Shown here piece by piece: positions 22,513-34,528 of a DNA stretch of 64,000 nucleotides. Position 1 is the first letter of the stretch; every line of letters starts with the position of its first letter. The position numbers and the translations under genes are program-made. The notes under the pieces were generated by a model, which saw only the letters and a list, made by a program, of their open reading frames with translations, was not told where the DNA came from and did no database searches. This stretch comes from Halichondria panicea (Eukaryota; Porifera; Demospongiae; Suberitida; Halichondriidae), in the NCBI RefSeq assembly GCF_963675165.1, contig NC_087377.1, positions 7,333,122 through 7,397,121 of the forward strand, given 5' to 3'.

Positions 22513-25500
22513 ATGTTACACTCACCGCCACTATATAACGGTAATACCGGTACCGTTTTTCTTCTGATTACAGTAAGAAAGTGCTCCAATTGAGCGGCAA
22601 GTAAAGTCTAATGGCGCGCTATTAGAAATAACAATAATAATAGCCTAAAATCAATCAACGCTATAATTGATCCATTGCTACTATCATGCACTTTACGTTA
22701 ATTCTTCCTAATGCTATAAGCGCCTGTTCTATTGGTGATTAGAAGAAAACGATAGTTGTGCAAATTAATTACTGAATGGACGATAAAACATACACAATTA
22801 ATGTAGAAGAGTATACTATTAATTTGTTGTTCCTATCAAAGGTATATAGTGATGTATATATACATAATTATATTCAATTGGCCTTCCTGTCTTCCTAGTA
22901 CCATACATTTATCATGTACACAGCCCAACAGTTTACAATTGAGCCTGAGTCAGTGGTACAAGCCGAGGGATTATTGGCATAGTTTGAGTGCCTGTCTCCT
23001 GGAGCACTAACTCATCCTTGGTTTGTGAATGGCATTGAGTCTACAAACCCTGACTTCTCATCTGAAATCAAAGTAGCTGGAGGCACTTCAGGTCTTCCCT
23101 CAGTGTTAACTATCCCAGCTAGCTTACAGTTCAACAGCAGTGTCGTTCAGTGTGCAGCCGTTTCAGTGACTGGTGGAGTCTTATCAAGGAATGCAACGTT
23201 GAAAGTTGGTGAGTAGTATAATTACTTGCAGAGTATACATCTTGACACAGTTGCTTTCAATGAGGTTTTTTCTCTCAGAGTGTGTATCTATTGAAGTGCT
23301 GAATGATGAAACCATTACCGTCTCTGTGACCAATAACTTCACAATAAATATCCTCTCCTATCATGTGGACATCTTTCTCACTACTCTGGGCACCAATGAG
23401 ATGGTTACACTCCCTCCTCTAAATGGGATTCAAAATCAAACACAGTTTAATTACGGGCAACCTGATAACCACACTGTCTGTGATATATTCACCTTCACTG
23501 TGACTCCAATTAGCGAGTCAGGAATGGAAGGAAGATCCAGTGAACCAGTAATTTACTTCTTTACAGCAATTAGAGGTTCTGTGAATGTTTTATTGAACGT
23601 TTATGCTTGACAATTACCACAGATAATAACAATGTCACTTCCCTCATCAGTCAGGGAGGAAATGTGTTGATGAAAATAGTACATCTCAGTGGTATGGTAA
23701 GAGACGTATTGACTGTAGTAAGATACATTTATTCAGCACACCTCTATATAGGTACCCAACTGTACCAACTTCACCTCCTACCAAGTGACCTCTGACATAT
23801 TGGCACCCATCAATAAGACCATCGAAGACCCCCACATGATAAGTTTCTCTCTTCCCACTGACCAGATAATCAACATCTCTGTGACGCTTACTTCGATCAC
23901 GGGTGTACGTCTCATATTCAAGGACATGCTAATCAGTAAGTCGTGTTATTCAGTAGTAAGTATTACATGCTGATTTTAACACAGGAACAACTGATGTTCA
24001 AAATTTGATTGTGGACGTTTGCCCTAAAGAAAACTGTGCAAGTATTGAGTATGTTGAAGGTACCCTCTCTCCCGGAGCTCTTCTCTGTGTGATACGTACC
24101 ATTGATGGAGAGTTGGATTTTCCAAGCACAAGACTAGTGCCAATTCGACGGAATATGAGTGACAATTTTACCATCCCGGTGACTGTTAGTGGAAATTACA
24201 GTGTGGTTGCATTTGACCTTGAGAACAACAATTTGAGTGTACCAAGAATCCCCATTTCTATAGCGGCCAACGATGAAACTATATTTTTGCTCAATAGTAA
24301 GTCGGCTATTATATGTCAGTGTTGTACATATACTTTTTTGTGTGCTGTGCCATATCCTCCCAAAAAATTGTACTCGCAGATAATTGGCATTAAAACCGCT
24401 TGCGAGTAATTGAAAAATTTAATTTCACAACTTGAGCAAGAATTTAATTTAATTAATTTTTAAGCTAAATAGTGAAATCGCAAACAAATCAGGCTACCTG
24501 TGAAAATATGTCACCTTAAGGTAATTATAAGTAGACAAAAGCAACCTCTCACGAGCGGACCTTCTGGATTCCGGACAGCGGACAATCTTTGTGCAAAACT
24601 TCCTCTTATAACGGACAAACAGAAAATTACACATGTATATTTTATGTCCATATTATGGTATTATGTTATTGCTATAAATCGTACTGCCATACTGCAAAGC
24701 ATGAAAGAATTATGCTTTATATCTTTGATTTTAGCAAGTTTCTTACTTATCGTACTTTTTGAACTAGAATTAGGGTCTAATTATAATTATACATGAATAC
24801 TATCTTGATATGGCAATTTGAATGAACCTTCAAAAAGAGACTAGGACAAACACTCTGCCTCCAAAGTGTCCTTTATTCGGAGGTTCCATATAGTGCTTTC
24901 GCAGGTTGACCTCGAACCTCAAAAATTCTGTCATTTGAATTTCTATCGTCATATAATTATAACAACGCAATTTGTGAACATAATTATTTTTGCTAGATAG
25001 TACTGTGTTAATAAAGTTGTTGGGTTCCCTTTTCCTCAAAATCTTCCACTGAACCAAATTTTCCACCTAATTCTAAGGACATCACTGTCACTAAACTATC
25101 GAATGGGAGTGCTGAAGTAACCTGCACTATCACTGGCCAGAGTTGTCTAGCATTGTTTCAATCTACAAACTCTCCAACCTCTCTTGATCCGATGGTGATG
25201 ATTGGTTTTATTGAACCACCTAATGACAGAACCACTGTCACTCTTGATGCCACTTCCGATATTTATGTGGTAGTGTACACTTGGAACAGTGATTCTAGTG
25301 AGACCATCTTTGATGGGAAGGTATCCTTCATCAGTAAGCCAAGAGTTAGTTTCAGTTTCAAAATTGTATGCGTTCTGTTCTTCCTCTTGCAGGTCCTCTC
25401 CCTACACGAGTACCTGACAGTACAGAGTTTGGATCTCTGCCCATACTAATAGCAGGTGAATGATGCAATTCACAGTTGTCTGTGTATATTTTTGTCTTTT

Positions 25501-25925
25501 AAAAGGTATCATCACTGTGGCCGTGGTACTGCTTCTCCTGGTAGTCATTGTAACTATAGTAGCCGTAGTTATTGTGAAGAGAAAACGAAGCCGTTTTACA
25601 GAATCAAATGGGAGAGTGGATTGGTCATCAACATTTGCAGGAATTGAGCAGCCCAACGAAGCTTATGCTCCAGTACTCAAGAGGAACATTGCCTATGAGC
25701 AAACAAAGAAACCATGGGGACAGAGGATCGATGACTCACAAGCCCCGGCAATAACAGAGGGAGAGTATGCTAGCATTGAGCCAGTTCATGTGTACGAAGA
25801 TGTGTTGCCTCAGGGAAAAGCAAGTTGTATTAACATTAACTTATAGTTTTGTACCAGATTTTACCCCTTATAACTATTAATTAACTTATAATTTTGTCCC
25901 ACACAGTTGTGTAATTGTACAATGT

Positions 25926-26114
25926 CAAGGGGATATGAAGAGAAGAGGGCATGCAAATCACTATTATAGTCTAACGTGCGAGCAAGAACTGGATTCAATC
26001 TATCTGCACATGTACTTTACACAAAATCAAATAGATATTACTGTACTTTTCCAGTAAATTCCACCGCCCACAACAGTTTTTGCTCGCAAGCCCTCTTCTC
26101 TTCATACGCCCTTG
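25926..26114. mobile_element. M3 MITE, diverged copy
   Basis: caagg.gatatgaagagaagagggc at the left and gccctcttctcttcatacgcccttg at the right form inverted repeats of about 25-30 bp. Same ends as 28794-29026 and 60191-60417. Confidence 0.75.
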
Positions 26115-27523
26115 ACAATGTACGATTCTATCAATTTTGTACGCCAAACTATTTCTTTTTCTATTTGTCCGCCACTGGCTAAGACAGTATATATAGTTAG
26201 ATGATCACTGGACTGGACTACACTGCATGGACTCACCTTTGACCTTATGTAAATAAGAAAATGATTATGTACTTGGAGATGGAAGCATTAGATGGTATTT
26301 AGCAAAGTAGTGCTGAAAAATCTACCTTTAGTTAGTACATCAGTCATGCATACGGTCTGTTTGAATATTAATGGTTGCACAAAAATTAATGGGTCATTCG
26401 TACAAGAATTTGCACCAACAAAAATTACCCGCTATATAATTATACTGTATAATAATTATAATTATAATAGACCACTCTTAAAATCTAAGACTTATTTTTA
26501 GACTTGAACTTTTGGCATCGATCGTTTTTAACAACAATCATGGTTGATCATTACCCACTATTCGCATGCAGCAAAATTCATCACAATAATTATAATCAAT
26601 GTGTGTATAAAAGCTAGCTATTAGTAGTTTTATGTTATGTAGCTTTGGTACCTCCACCGAGGCATCAGCACCCGCGGTGCTTTCATTATTATAATTATGG
26701 AATGGCATGAAAATGGCATACATAAATGAATATTGTTCGTTGTTAACATTATTGTCTCAAACGCTTAAATTATAGTCAAACACTTAATACTACCGAAGAC
26801 AACTTATGGAGCACCTCGCCACCTGCATGCATGAATACAGCAAACAATGTATTATAATTCTGTACACTTAATACTTTGACATTCATTATAATTCTGTACA
26901 CTTACTGCTTGACATTCATTATACCTCGGTGTGCATGTAACTTCCAGTATATCATACAGTCATGCAATGGTAAATTTAGCACACATGTTGTATAAATTAT
27001 AGTTAGAAACATATAGTACTAATTGACTTCAAGTAGTATAATTTATACACGTATATACCGTATACCGTGTTGTTTTCAAGAGTCCTCCACAAACATTGCT
27101 AACAGCGGATGCAACGTGCATTGACATAAGGTATAGCGTGAAATTTATGTTTTATATATAGGTAATTCTATTGAAAGTTAAGTGCCTTGAAAATTTCGTG
27201 CATAAGAAGAGAAGAGTATCAAACTACTGATTCTTGCCCAAGGTTGGCTTGCTTATGCTTCGCAGCAGCTTCTTTGTATGAAGCGTTTACCATTAGTAAT
27301 GCATGCATAATGGTTATCCAAATGCGTTGAGCAAAGTGCAGTTCTTTGCTGCCTCCAAGTTCATCACCTGACTGGACTTCTGCAATCTGATTGGTCAAGA
27401 CGGAATTCCGTCTTGGCACATAAAACGATGACAAGAGTGCTCAGACGGTGTTCCAAAGGAACGGCGGCTGATTCATGAGACTAACCTGTACCATGGATAT
27501 CTGCGTGTGTACTGTTATTGTAC

Positions 27524-28025
27524 CATAGATAGAGTAGAAGGGGATTGGTAACGGAAGTGGTTCACGTGATGTTTTACAATGAAGTCTATGTAGAGTTCAG
27601 AAACAATCCGTGTTTCAACTGAGTCTATGCATGCGTCTCAAAGACCCCTCTAGCACTTAAACAAATGCCCCCTGATGGTGAGTATCATTTGGAAACGAAG
27701 AAAATACAATCTTGATTGTCATGAAGTAGCTAGTCTAACACAGAGCGATTTTTCATGCTTGTGTCAGTTTAGCTACTACGATATAGCTAAGGTTGTGTCA
27801 CTAAGTAGTGTGCTGTGTCCCAAATGGCCACAAGTATTTAATGAAGTTGATGTTTAGAAGCAAAACTGCTCGTGGACTTTTTACAGACAGCAAAAACAAT
27901 TCTCATGAATTATTATTCATGTTTAGACCCCACGTTGGAAATAAGCCTCGATTAAAACCGCGGGGAAACACGGATGGTACTTCGAGGGTACCTCGTTTCC
28001 AATCCCTCTCTACTCAATCTATGAT
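27524..28025. mobile_element. Inverted-repeat element, about 500 bp
   Basis: catagatagagtagaaggggattgg near the left end pairs with ccaatccctctctactcaatctatg at the right. The same terminal motif bounds 44879-45671, so this is a small family. No transposase seen. Confidence 0.6.
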
Positions 28026-28793
28026 TGTACTACCTCGTGCAGTTGTACATGTATGTATTCCCTCGAGGAATACATAGAACTGCCCTCGGCAGTACAAATC
28101 CAATACACCCTTGATATCCATGGTACAACTATTACATGTATAGCCTGTTATTGAGACAATAATTATATCTGTATGTGTTTTGCCAATCATAATTTCCTAG
28201 AGTAATAAGTTCAATATGAAAGCACCGCGGGTGCTGATACCTCAGTGGAGGTGCCAAAGCTACATAACATAAAGCTACTAATAGCAGGGCATAACACGTA
28301 CATGTGTAAGTTATTGAGATATCTAGCCTCTCATGATGAAATGGAAAGTAGTCCAACTAGTTACGAAAACTACCAACAAAGATTTTGAAGTTACACTACA
28401 TATGTACACACATGCAACTGTCAACAGACTCCACTTGGGGAATTAGCTGACACGTATACAGTGACACATATAAATGTATGTACTTCAAACAAACTACTAT
28501 AAAGTAAGCACTATCCCTAAAATTTACTCCCACAGTGACATAATTATAGTAGTGCACATAATTTTATACTACTTGACACCTTTGCCAAAATGTCTGCATG
28601 AAGAATTGAACAGGTTATAGAGGTTATCATTCAGGGGCTCCACTGTATACTGTCCCACAAATAAGTTTGTTTCAGAGTATTCACACTATATAGTAGCTAA
28701 CAGATAACACAAGTTTACAACGTACCTATCACCCCTGAGTAGTATTTGTACCATTGTGAATTCATGGTAATTACTGCTCAGTCATAATTATAC

Positions 28794-29026
28794 CAAGGGC
28801 GTATGAAGAGAAGAGGGCATGCAACTCACAATGTATACTGTGTATGCGTCATATTATTGATGAGTCAGCAGGATATACTATATTTAGTCATGATTTAGCC
28901 AACCGTCCACTAGGGAATAAAGGCTAGCCAGAGTATAAAGTGCACATGCAATACATTCTTTAGACATAAACCTCCGCCCATTTGATAGATTGTAGTTGCA
29001 TGCCCTCTTCTCTTCATACGCCCTTG
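28794..29026. mobile_element. M3 MITE, complete copy
   Basis: Starts caagggcgtatgaagagaag and ends cttctcttcatacgcccttg; arms of about 30 bp, 233 bp in total. Confidence 0.85.
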
Positions 29027-29275
29027 ATTATATCTAAAGACACACAAATTATATAGCCAGCCGGTAAAATAGTTCAAGTGATACATGTATGTACCGTATA
29101 CTGTTACTATAGAATGTTTTTTGAGCATCAAACATGAAAAACTTTGCAAGGGTTTATCAATAAAATCGCACACCTAAAATTAGTATGGTAAATTAATACA
29201 CATAATCCTTGCCAGAGCACAATAGGGTCAATTTTTCCTGATTTGGCTCATTTGTAAAGGTTATTCACCAGCAAA

Positions 29276-30063
29276 CTAGAGCACTAAAGTGCAAACCCTC
29301 GGCTGGTGACATGATTACAAAGAAACCAGAAGTTAAGAACTAGGTAGTTACTGAGCTGTCTAGCCCAGCAACTCAGAACTAAACCAGAGCGAGACATGCT
29401 GAAACATTTGAGAACAGAGTTTTATGGTACATAGATATATGCACCGTGGACTAGGATCACAGTAAAGAAGCCTGGAGTCTCAGAGAAGTATGGCTCCTGG
29501 AGTAGGATTCCAGAGTCTCAGTCAGCTACCGTATTACTAGAATGTTTTGCGAGAATCAAACATTTGCGAATTTTGCGAGGGTTGATCAATATTGTCGCAA
29601 CAATAAAATCCGCAAAACCTATTTTATTACTAGTAAATACACACGATCCTTGCCAGAACGCAATAGTTAGATCGCAAAGGGTCAAATTTTCTGCTGATTT
29701 GGCTCATTCGCAAAGGTTTTTCACCTGCAAAATATTCTAGTAATATGGTATTACAGAGACAACATCCAGTCACAATTCTAGCTTTCTATTGTAGTGAACC
29801 TTTTCCATTGTTCCTGGTACGGGATCACTTCATCTGCAAGTAATAAAGGCCATAGTGTAGCTAGCTCAACGTGCAAGTTCAAGCTTTTATTCGACAATGA
29901 AGCTTTAACATCAAAATCTGCCACTATTAAAAACTAATAACTTGTTATGTGAAGGCTATCCACGCTGTAAACGCAGCGCTATGATATCCAGGTGAGTAGA
30001 TTCAGAATACACAAACAAACCAACAGACTACTATACCTGTGGCCGCCCACGCGCGCCTCGGGT
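29276..30063 (-). repeat. R3 interspersed repeat, reverse copy
   Basis: Reads on the minus strand from a head acccgaggcgcgcgtgggcg...cgggtatagtagtc to a tail gcactttagtgctctag. The tail forms a 12-base hairpin ending in CTAG. Other copies: 35420-35793, 42319-42699, 61057-61643, 61644-62247. Confidence 0.7.
29529..29748. mobile_element. M2 MITE, complete copy
   Basis: TA-CCGTATTACTAGAATGTTTTGCG on the left and aaaatattctagtaatatgg-TA on the right are inverted repeats; 220 bp. A diverged copy lies at 29092-29278 and partial copies in both duplicated spacers. Confidence 0.8.
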
Positions 30064-30316
30064 AAATATTCTAGTAATACGTTCAGTAGTGCGAAATTGA
30101 TGGGCTTAATTTCTCCACGAAAATTAGGTCCATGAAATGCTTAGAGCTAACATAAGACGCAACTTCATTAAATGACGTTGCGTCTTATTTTAGCTATTTG
30201 GTCAAATTTTGACCAAATAGCGCAAAATTTCGCGCTATTGTTAAAACCATGGCACCACTTTTGTTGTAGAGCTGCTTTTCAACCATTTAAGCTACTATGT
30301 GGTGAACGTAATCGAA

Positions 30317-33300
30317 TCATGAGATCAATACATTCCATACATTACCTAATTCATGAATGTAGCTGGAATGCAACACCTTGTTGCCTCGTTTGCCTTTCTT
30401 CACTCGATACAGAATAACAATAACGATGACAATTATCGCAATGACCAGAATCAGAGTAACAACAATGACTGCAGAGAGAGAGGTCACGACTATTAATGCT
30501 AGCATGTAAAATAGGCAATGGAACGCAATCATATACCACACGTACTTGCTTACCTATTATTATTACTATGGGCGGTGGAGGTTGAGGTGAAGACAATGAT
30601 GGAGATTCCGTACTGTCAGGAGGTGATTGTGTACGGGGAGGACCTGCAACATTAAGAATAGAGCACATTATAATTCTGAAACGGAAACTAACTCTTGGCT
30701 TACTGGTTCGTAGCTCCAATTGATCAATGAAGGATACCTTCCCATCAAAGATGGTCTCACCAGAATCACTGTTCCAAGTGTACACTACCACATAAACATC
30801 AGAAGTGGCATCAAGAGAGACAACAGTTCTGTCATTAGGTGGTTCAATAAAACCAACCACCACCATCAAATCAAGAGAGGTTTTAGATTGAAACAATGCT
30901 AGACAACTCTGGCCAGAGGTAGTGCAGGTTACTTCAGCACTTCCATTTGATAGTTTAGTGACAGTGATGCCCTCAGAATTAGGTGGAGAACTTGGTTCAG
31001 TGGAAGATTCTGAGGAAATGGGAACCCAACAACAAGTAAAATAGTTCGAGCTCGATCATACGGTCAAGGTGTGTGCACACGAGATCAACTTTCATGAGAT
31101 CAACTCCCAAATTTCAGTGTAACGTACCCTATATTTAATATAACAAACACGTTCAGAGGAAATTTCAGGCCATTATACAAAGGCAGCCTTTGTGTTGAGG
31201 GATTGCTTTTGTACTAACGATCACTTTTTTCATTATTAAAATATCGTTGTTAGTTCTTGGCTGATGTGATTGAAAGTGAATGATCCAAGTTAATTTGTAC
31301 TACATGTAAGTGCATGAAATAGTCCACTAGCTCGTCAATGTCAAGCCAGGCTATTAACAAATGTCAATGGACAAAATGCCACAGATACCATAAAAATATA
31401 CGTCTCTTATTTTCGTGTAGATACACCCCTCGAAGTCTTTCCTATAGCTCTTCAACTGTTCCTGAATTCTTGATGATTGAGCCATTGAGAATGAGTGTGC
31501 ATTGTGCTAAATCTATAGGGGTTTGTTACTCAATACCTGTCAACCTTTGGCATGGGCGCATAGCTAAGAAAGTGAGGCCAACACCTTTAAAAAGTTAATT
31601 TCTGGATAACAAGATTAGAGTTGATTTGAGTTGATTTCAGGAGTTGAGTTGATCTTATGAAAAGTTGATTCTGTGAGAGTTGATCTATTGACAGTCGACC
31701 TCATGCAAAGTTGCTCTGGTAGGAATTATCTCTTTGGAGTTGATCTCATGAAAGCTGATCTCGTGTGAGGCAATCTATAAAACGCACACCACAAACGAAT
31801 GTACATGTACATGTACAAGACTGAGAGCCGACTCACCATTGCTCAAAACCGTAGTTTCATCGTCGGCCACTATAGAAATGGGCATTCTTGGTACACTCAT
31901 ATTGTTGTTCTCAAGGTCAAATGCAACCACACTGTACTTTCCACTAACAGCCACCGGGATGGTAAAATTGTCACTCATGTGCCGTCGAATTGGCACTAGC
32001 CTTGTGCTTTGAAAATCCAACTCTCCATCAATGATACGTATCACACAGAGAAGAGCTCCGGGAGAGAGGGTACTTTCAACATATTCAATACTCGCACAGT
32101 TTTCTTGAGGGCAAACGTGCACAATCAAGTTTTGAACATCAGTTGTTCCTGTGGAAATCATTGTAAATCAAATCAGCATTGTAAAGCCCCGTTTACACAA
32201 GGCCTTTAATCTTGGTTGGAATCCAGATTAAACCTATCCGCGTTTGTGTAAACAGGCTCCGGATTAGCCAACCTACCTCTAAAGCAGAGGAGGTACCACA
32301 CTTTCTTGGCTTCATGTATTGCTCAAGGTCTCTATGGCTAGCTACGTATATTGTTTCTCCAGCTGAGGTCCTCGTCAATATATTTATGAAGGGTGCAGCT
32401 AGTGCTCTCACCTCTTGTAGCAAGCATATCTCGTAACTGAATAGGGGTTCACTGGTGTTCAGCAAAGGAAACAGTTTGATCTAGGTCTAATCTATATACT
32501 ACCCTTGACTTTGAAAAGCCTCAGTCACAGAATAATGAAAGCACCGCGGGTGCTGATGCCTTGGTGGAGGTGCCAAAGCTACATAACATAAAACTACTAA
32601 TAGCTAGCTTTTATACACACATTGTTATTGCTGCATGCCAAATATAAATCTAGTGGGTAATGATCAACCATGATTGTTGTTAAAAACGATCGATGCCAAA
32701 AGTTCAAGTCTAAAATTAATGGCTGCAAGTCAGCAGAGCCTTGCAGCTCTCTGCTCACTCTTGCAGCTACCAATAGCTAGCGTTCTAGTACAGAGCTAAC
32801 TACTAAGTTGAGTAGTAACACTCGGTGAGCAAGTTTTGCTACGGACTCTTCTGAAAAGGCTGCAATGGCATTCCAAGTAAGCAAAACTAGGCATAACTCG
32901 AGAACGAAGCATTATTTTGCAAATCCACGAATTAAAATCCAAGTAAACATGACTAGAAGCCTATAGAAACTCTTACTTGCACTTGATTCATCCTTGAGCA
33001 GCTGTAGCAGTCTACATAGACACACACACAAACACACTACCGTATACCTCGCTTGCGCATGCGCACCGAGGCATAATTAACGAGTTATTATGAAGAACAC
33101 ACTAAAACTAAGATTGGAATACAATTAAAAGAGATATCACGAGATGTTGTCGTACCGCTTAGCTGTGAGTAAACACAAAGGGCTAATTCTGAGGTGTTGT
33201 TTATGTTTTTGCGCAAATGCAAGTAGTGGTCGTTTTACTATTTTACTATGCCCACTATACTCAGACAAATCAGACCCGGATTTGACCCAGATTAGGCGTC

Positions 33301-34528
33301 GTGTAAACAGGGCTTTATACTACTACCAGGAGTGCTACTGAATAACATGACTTACTGATTAGCATGTCCTTGAATATGAGGCGCACACCCGTGATCGAAG
33401 TAAGCGTCACAGAGATGTTGATTATCTGGTCAGTGGGAAGAGAGAAATTTATCATTTGGGGGTCTTCAATGGTCTTATTGATGGGTACCAATATGTCAGT
33501 GGTAACTTGGTAAGAGGTGAAGTTGGTACAGTTTGGTACCTGAGAGGTGAGCTGAATAAGTGTGTCTTACAGTCAATACGTTTCTTACCATACCACCGAG
33601 ATGTACTATTTTCTTCAACACATTACCTCCCTGACTGATGAGAGGAATGACATTACTATCTGTGGTTTTTTTGTCAAGCATAATTATATAAACACATTAA
33701 AGATAATATTCACAGTACCTGTTACTTGTGTAAAGAACCCAGTGACTGGTTCACTCTGATTTCCTTCCATTCCTGACTCAGAAGTAATCGGAGTCACAGT
33801 GAAGGTGAATGTATCACAGACAGTGTGGTTCTTAAGTTGTTGATAATTAAACTGCACTTGATTTTGAATCCCATTTAGAGGAGGAAGTGCAACCATCTCA
33901 TTGGTGACCAGAGGCACCAGGGAGATGTCCACACGATAGGCGAGGTTATTCATAGTGAAATTATTCATTACGGAGACAGTAATTTTGGTTTCACCATTCA
34001 ACACCACAAGAATTACACGCTCTGAGAAAATAAGCACAGCAACTCAAGGTATACTTTCTACAATACACCACTCACCAACTGTCAATATTGCAATCCTTGA
34101 GAACAACACTGCACCACTCAGTGAAAATGCTGCACACTGAATGACACTGTTGTTGAACTGTGAGCTAGCTGGGATGGTCAGCACTGAGGGACGACCTGAA
34201 GTACCTCCAGCTACTTTGATTTCAGATGAAAAGTCAGGGCTTACAGACGGTGTGCCGTCCACGAACCAAGGATAACCTGATGCTCCAGGAGACAGGCACT
34301 CAAACTTTGCCAATAATCCCTCGGCTTGTATCACTGACTCGGGCTCAATTGTAAACTTTTGGGCTGTATTATTATGACGTACATGGCGGCAGTTTGTCAT
34401 TGCATGTAAAATATTTATAGTGACACATGTATATGTATCATACCTTCAATAACTGTGATTGTAAGAAATAGCCCAACTACAATGCACAAGGCAGTTGTCT
34501 GACTTGCTATAGCTGCCACCAACTCCAT
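30317..34528 (-). CDS. Receptor F: intact type II ectodomain and membrane helix, no tyrosine tail
   Basis: On the minus strand, exons 34528-34444, 34363-34076, 34021-33719, 33659-33589, 33539-33356, 32148-31837, 31009-30704, 30643-30554 and 30489-30317. All borders are GT-AG, all phases agree, total 1812 nt, 603 aa. Signal peptide is unlike the others (MELVAAIASQTTALCIVVGL). Ig-like domain (FECLSPG...PWFVDG...VIQCAA), FN3-like domain, domains 3-5 and a Pro-rich stalk match E. The membrane helix (AVIVVTLILVIAIIVIVIVIL) is followed by YRVKKGKRG and about 20 residues to a stop. The conserved IEQPNEAYAPV tail exon was not found downstream. An alternative donor at 30345 could lead to an unseen last exon. 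It is the only copy on this strand. Confidence 0.8.
32182..33317. mobile_element. Inverted-repeat element in intron 5 of F, with nested repeats
   Basis: taaagccccgtttacac at the left and gtgtaaacagggcttta at the right are inverted ends; the right end continues into tctgggtcaaatccgggtctg. Inside are an R4 repeat (about 32535-32730) and an R2 repeat (about 32735-33085, reverse). It accounts for the 1.2-kb intron, which is about 50 bp in E. Confidence 0.65.

Larger units (their letters stand above)
21915..25846 (+). pseudogene. Receptor E: type II copy, almost intact, two point lesions
   Basis: Exons 21915-21978, 22924-23208, 23279-23575, 23623-23696, 23752-23935, 23985-24296, 25040-25333, 25393-25455 and 25506-25846 all fit in phase (638 codons). 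Signal MDDYTSLTFLLFVGTF; Ig-like domain (QQFTIEPESV...PWFVNG...VQCAA), FN3-like domain, domains 3-5, short stalk, membrane helix (VVLLLLVVIVTIVAVVIV), tail with EAYAPV, IAYEQT, YASI, YEDV. Lesions: TAG at 22980-22982 where H reads GAG, and loss of the acceptor before exon 7 (cag to caa at 25039). The membrane and tail exons are fused by a deletion that removed their intron in frame. A polymorphic null or a sequencing error is possible. Confidence 0.82.
25847..30316. other. Repeat-rich gap between E and F
   Basis: No receptor exon and no convincing gene. It holds M3 MITEs (25926-26114, 28794-29026), M2 MITEs (29092-29278, 29529-29748), R4 repeats (about 26470-26690 reverse, 28217-28290), an inverted-repeat element (27524-28025) and an R3 repeat (29276-30063, reverse). 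The remainder is AT-rich single-copy-looking sequence. Confidence 0.7.

Noticed and set aside
28345-30316. Conserved tyrosine tail exon for F on the minus strand
   Set aside because: Looked for the reverse complement of the gaattgagcagcccaac core downstream of the F membrane exon and did not find it in this window.
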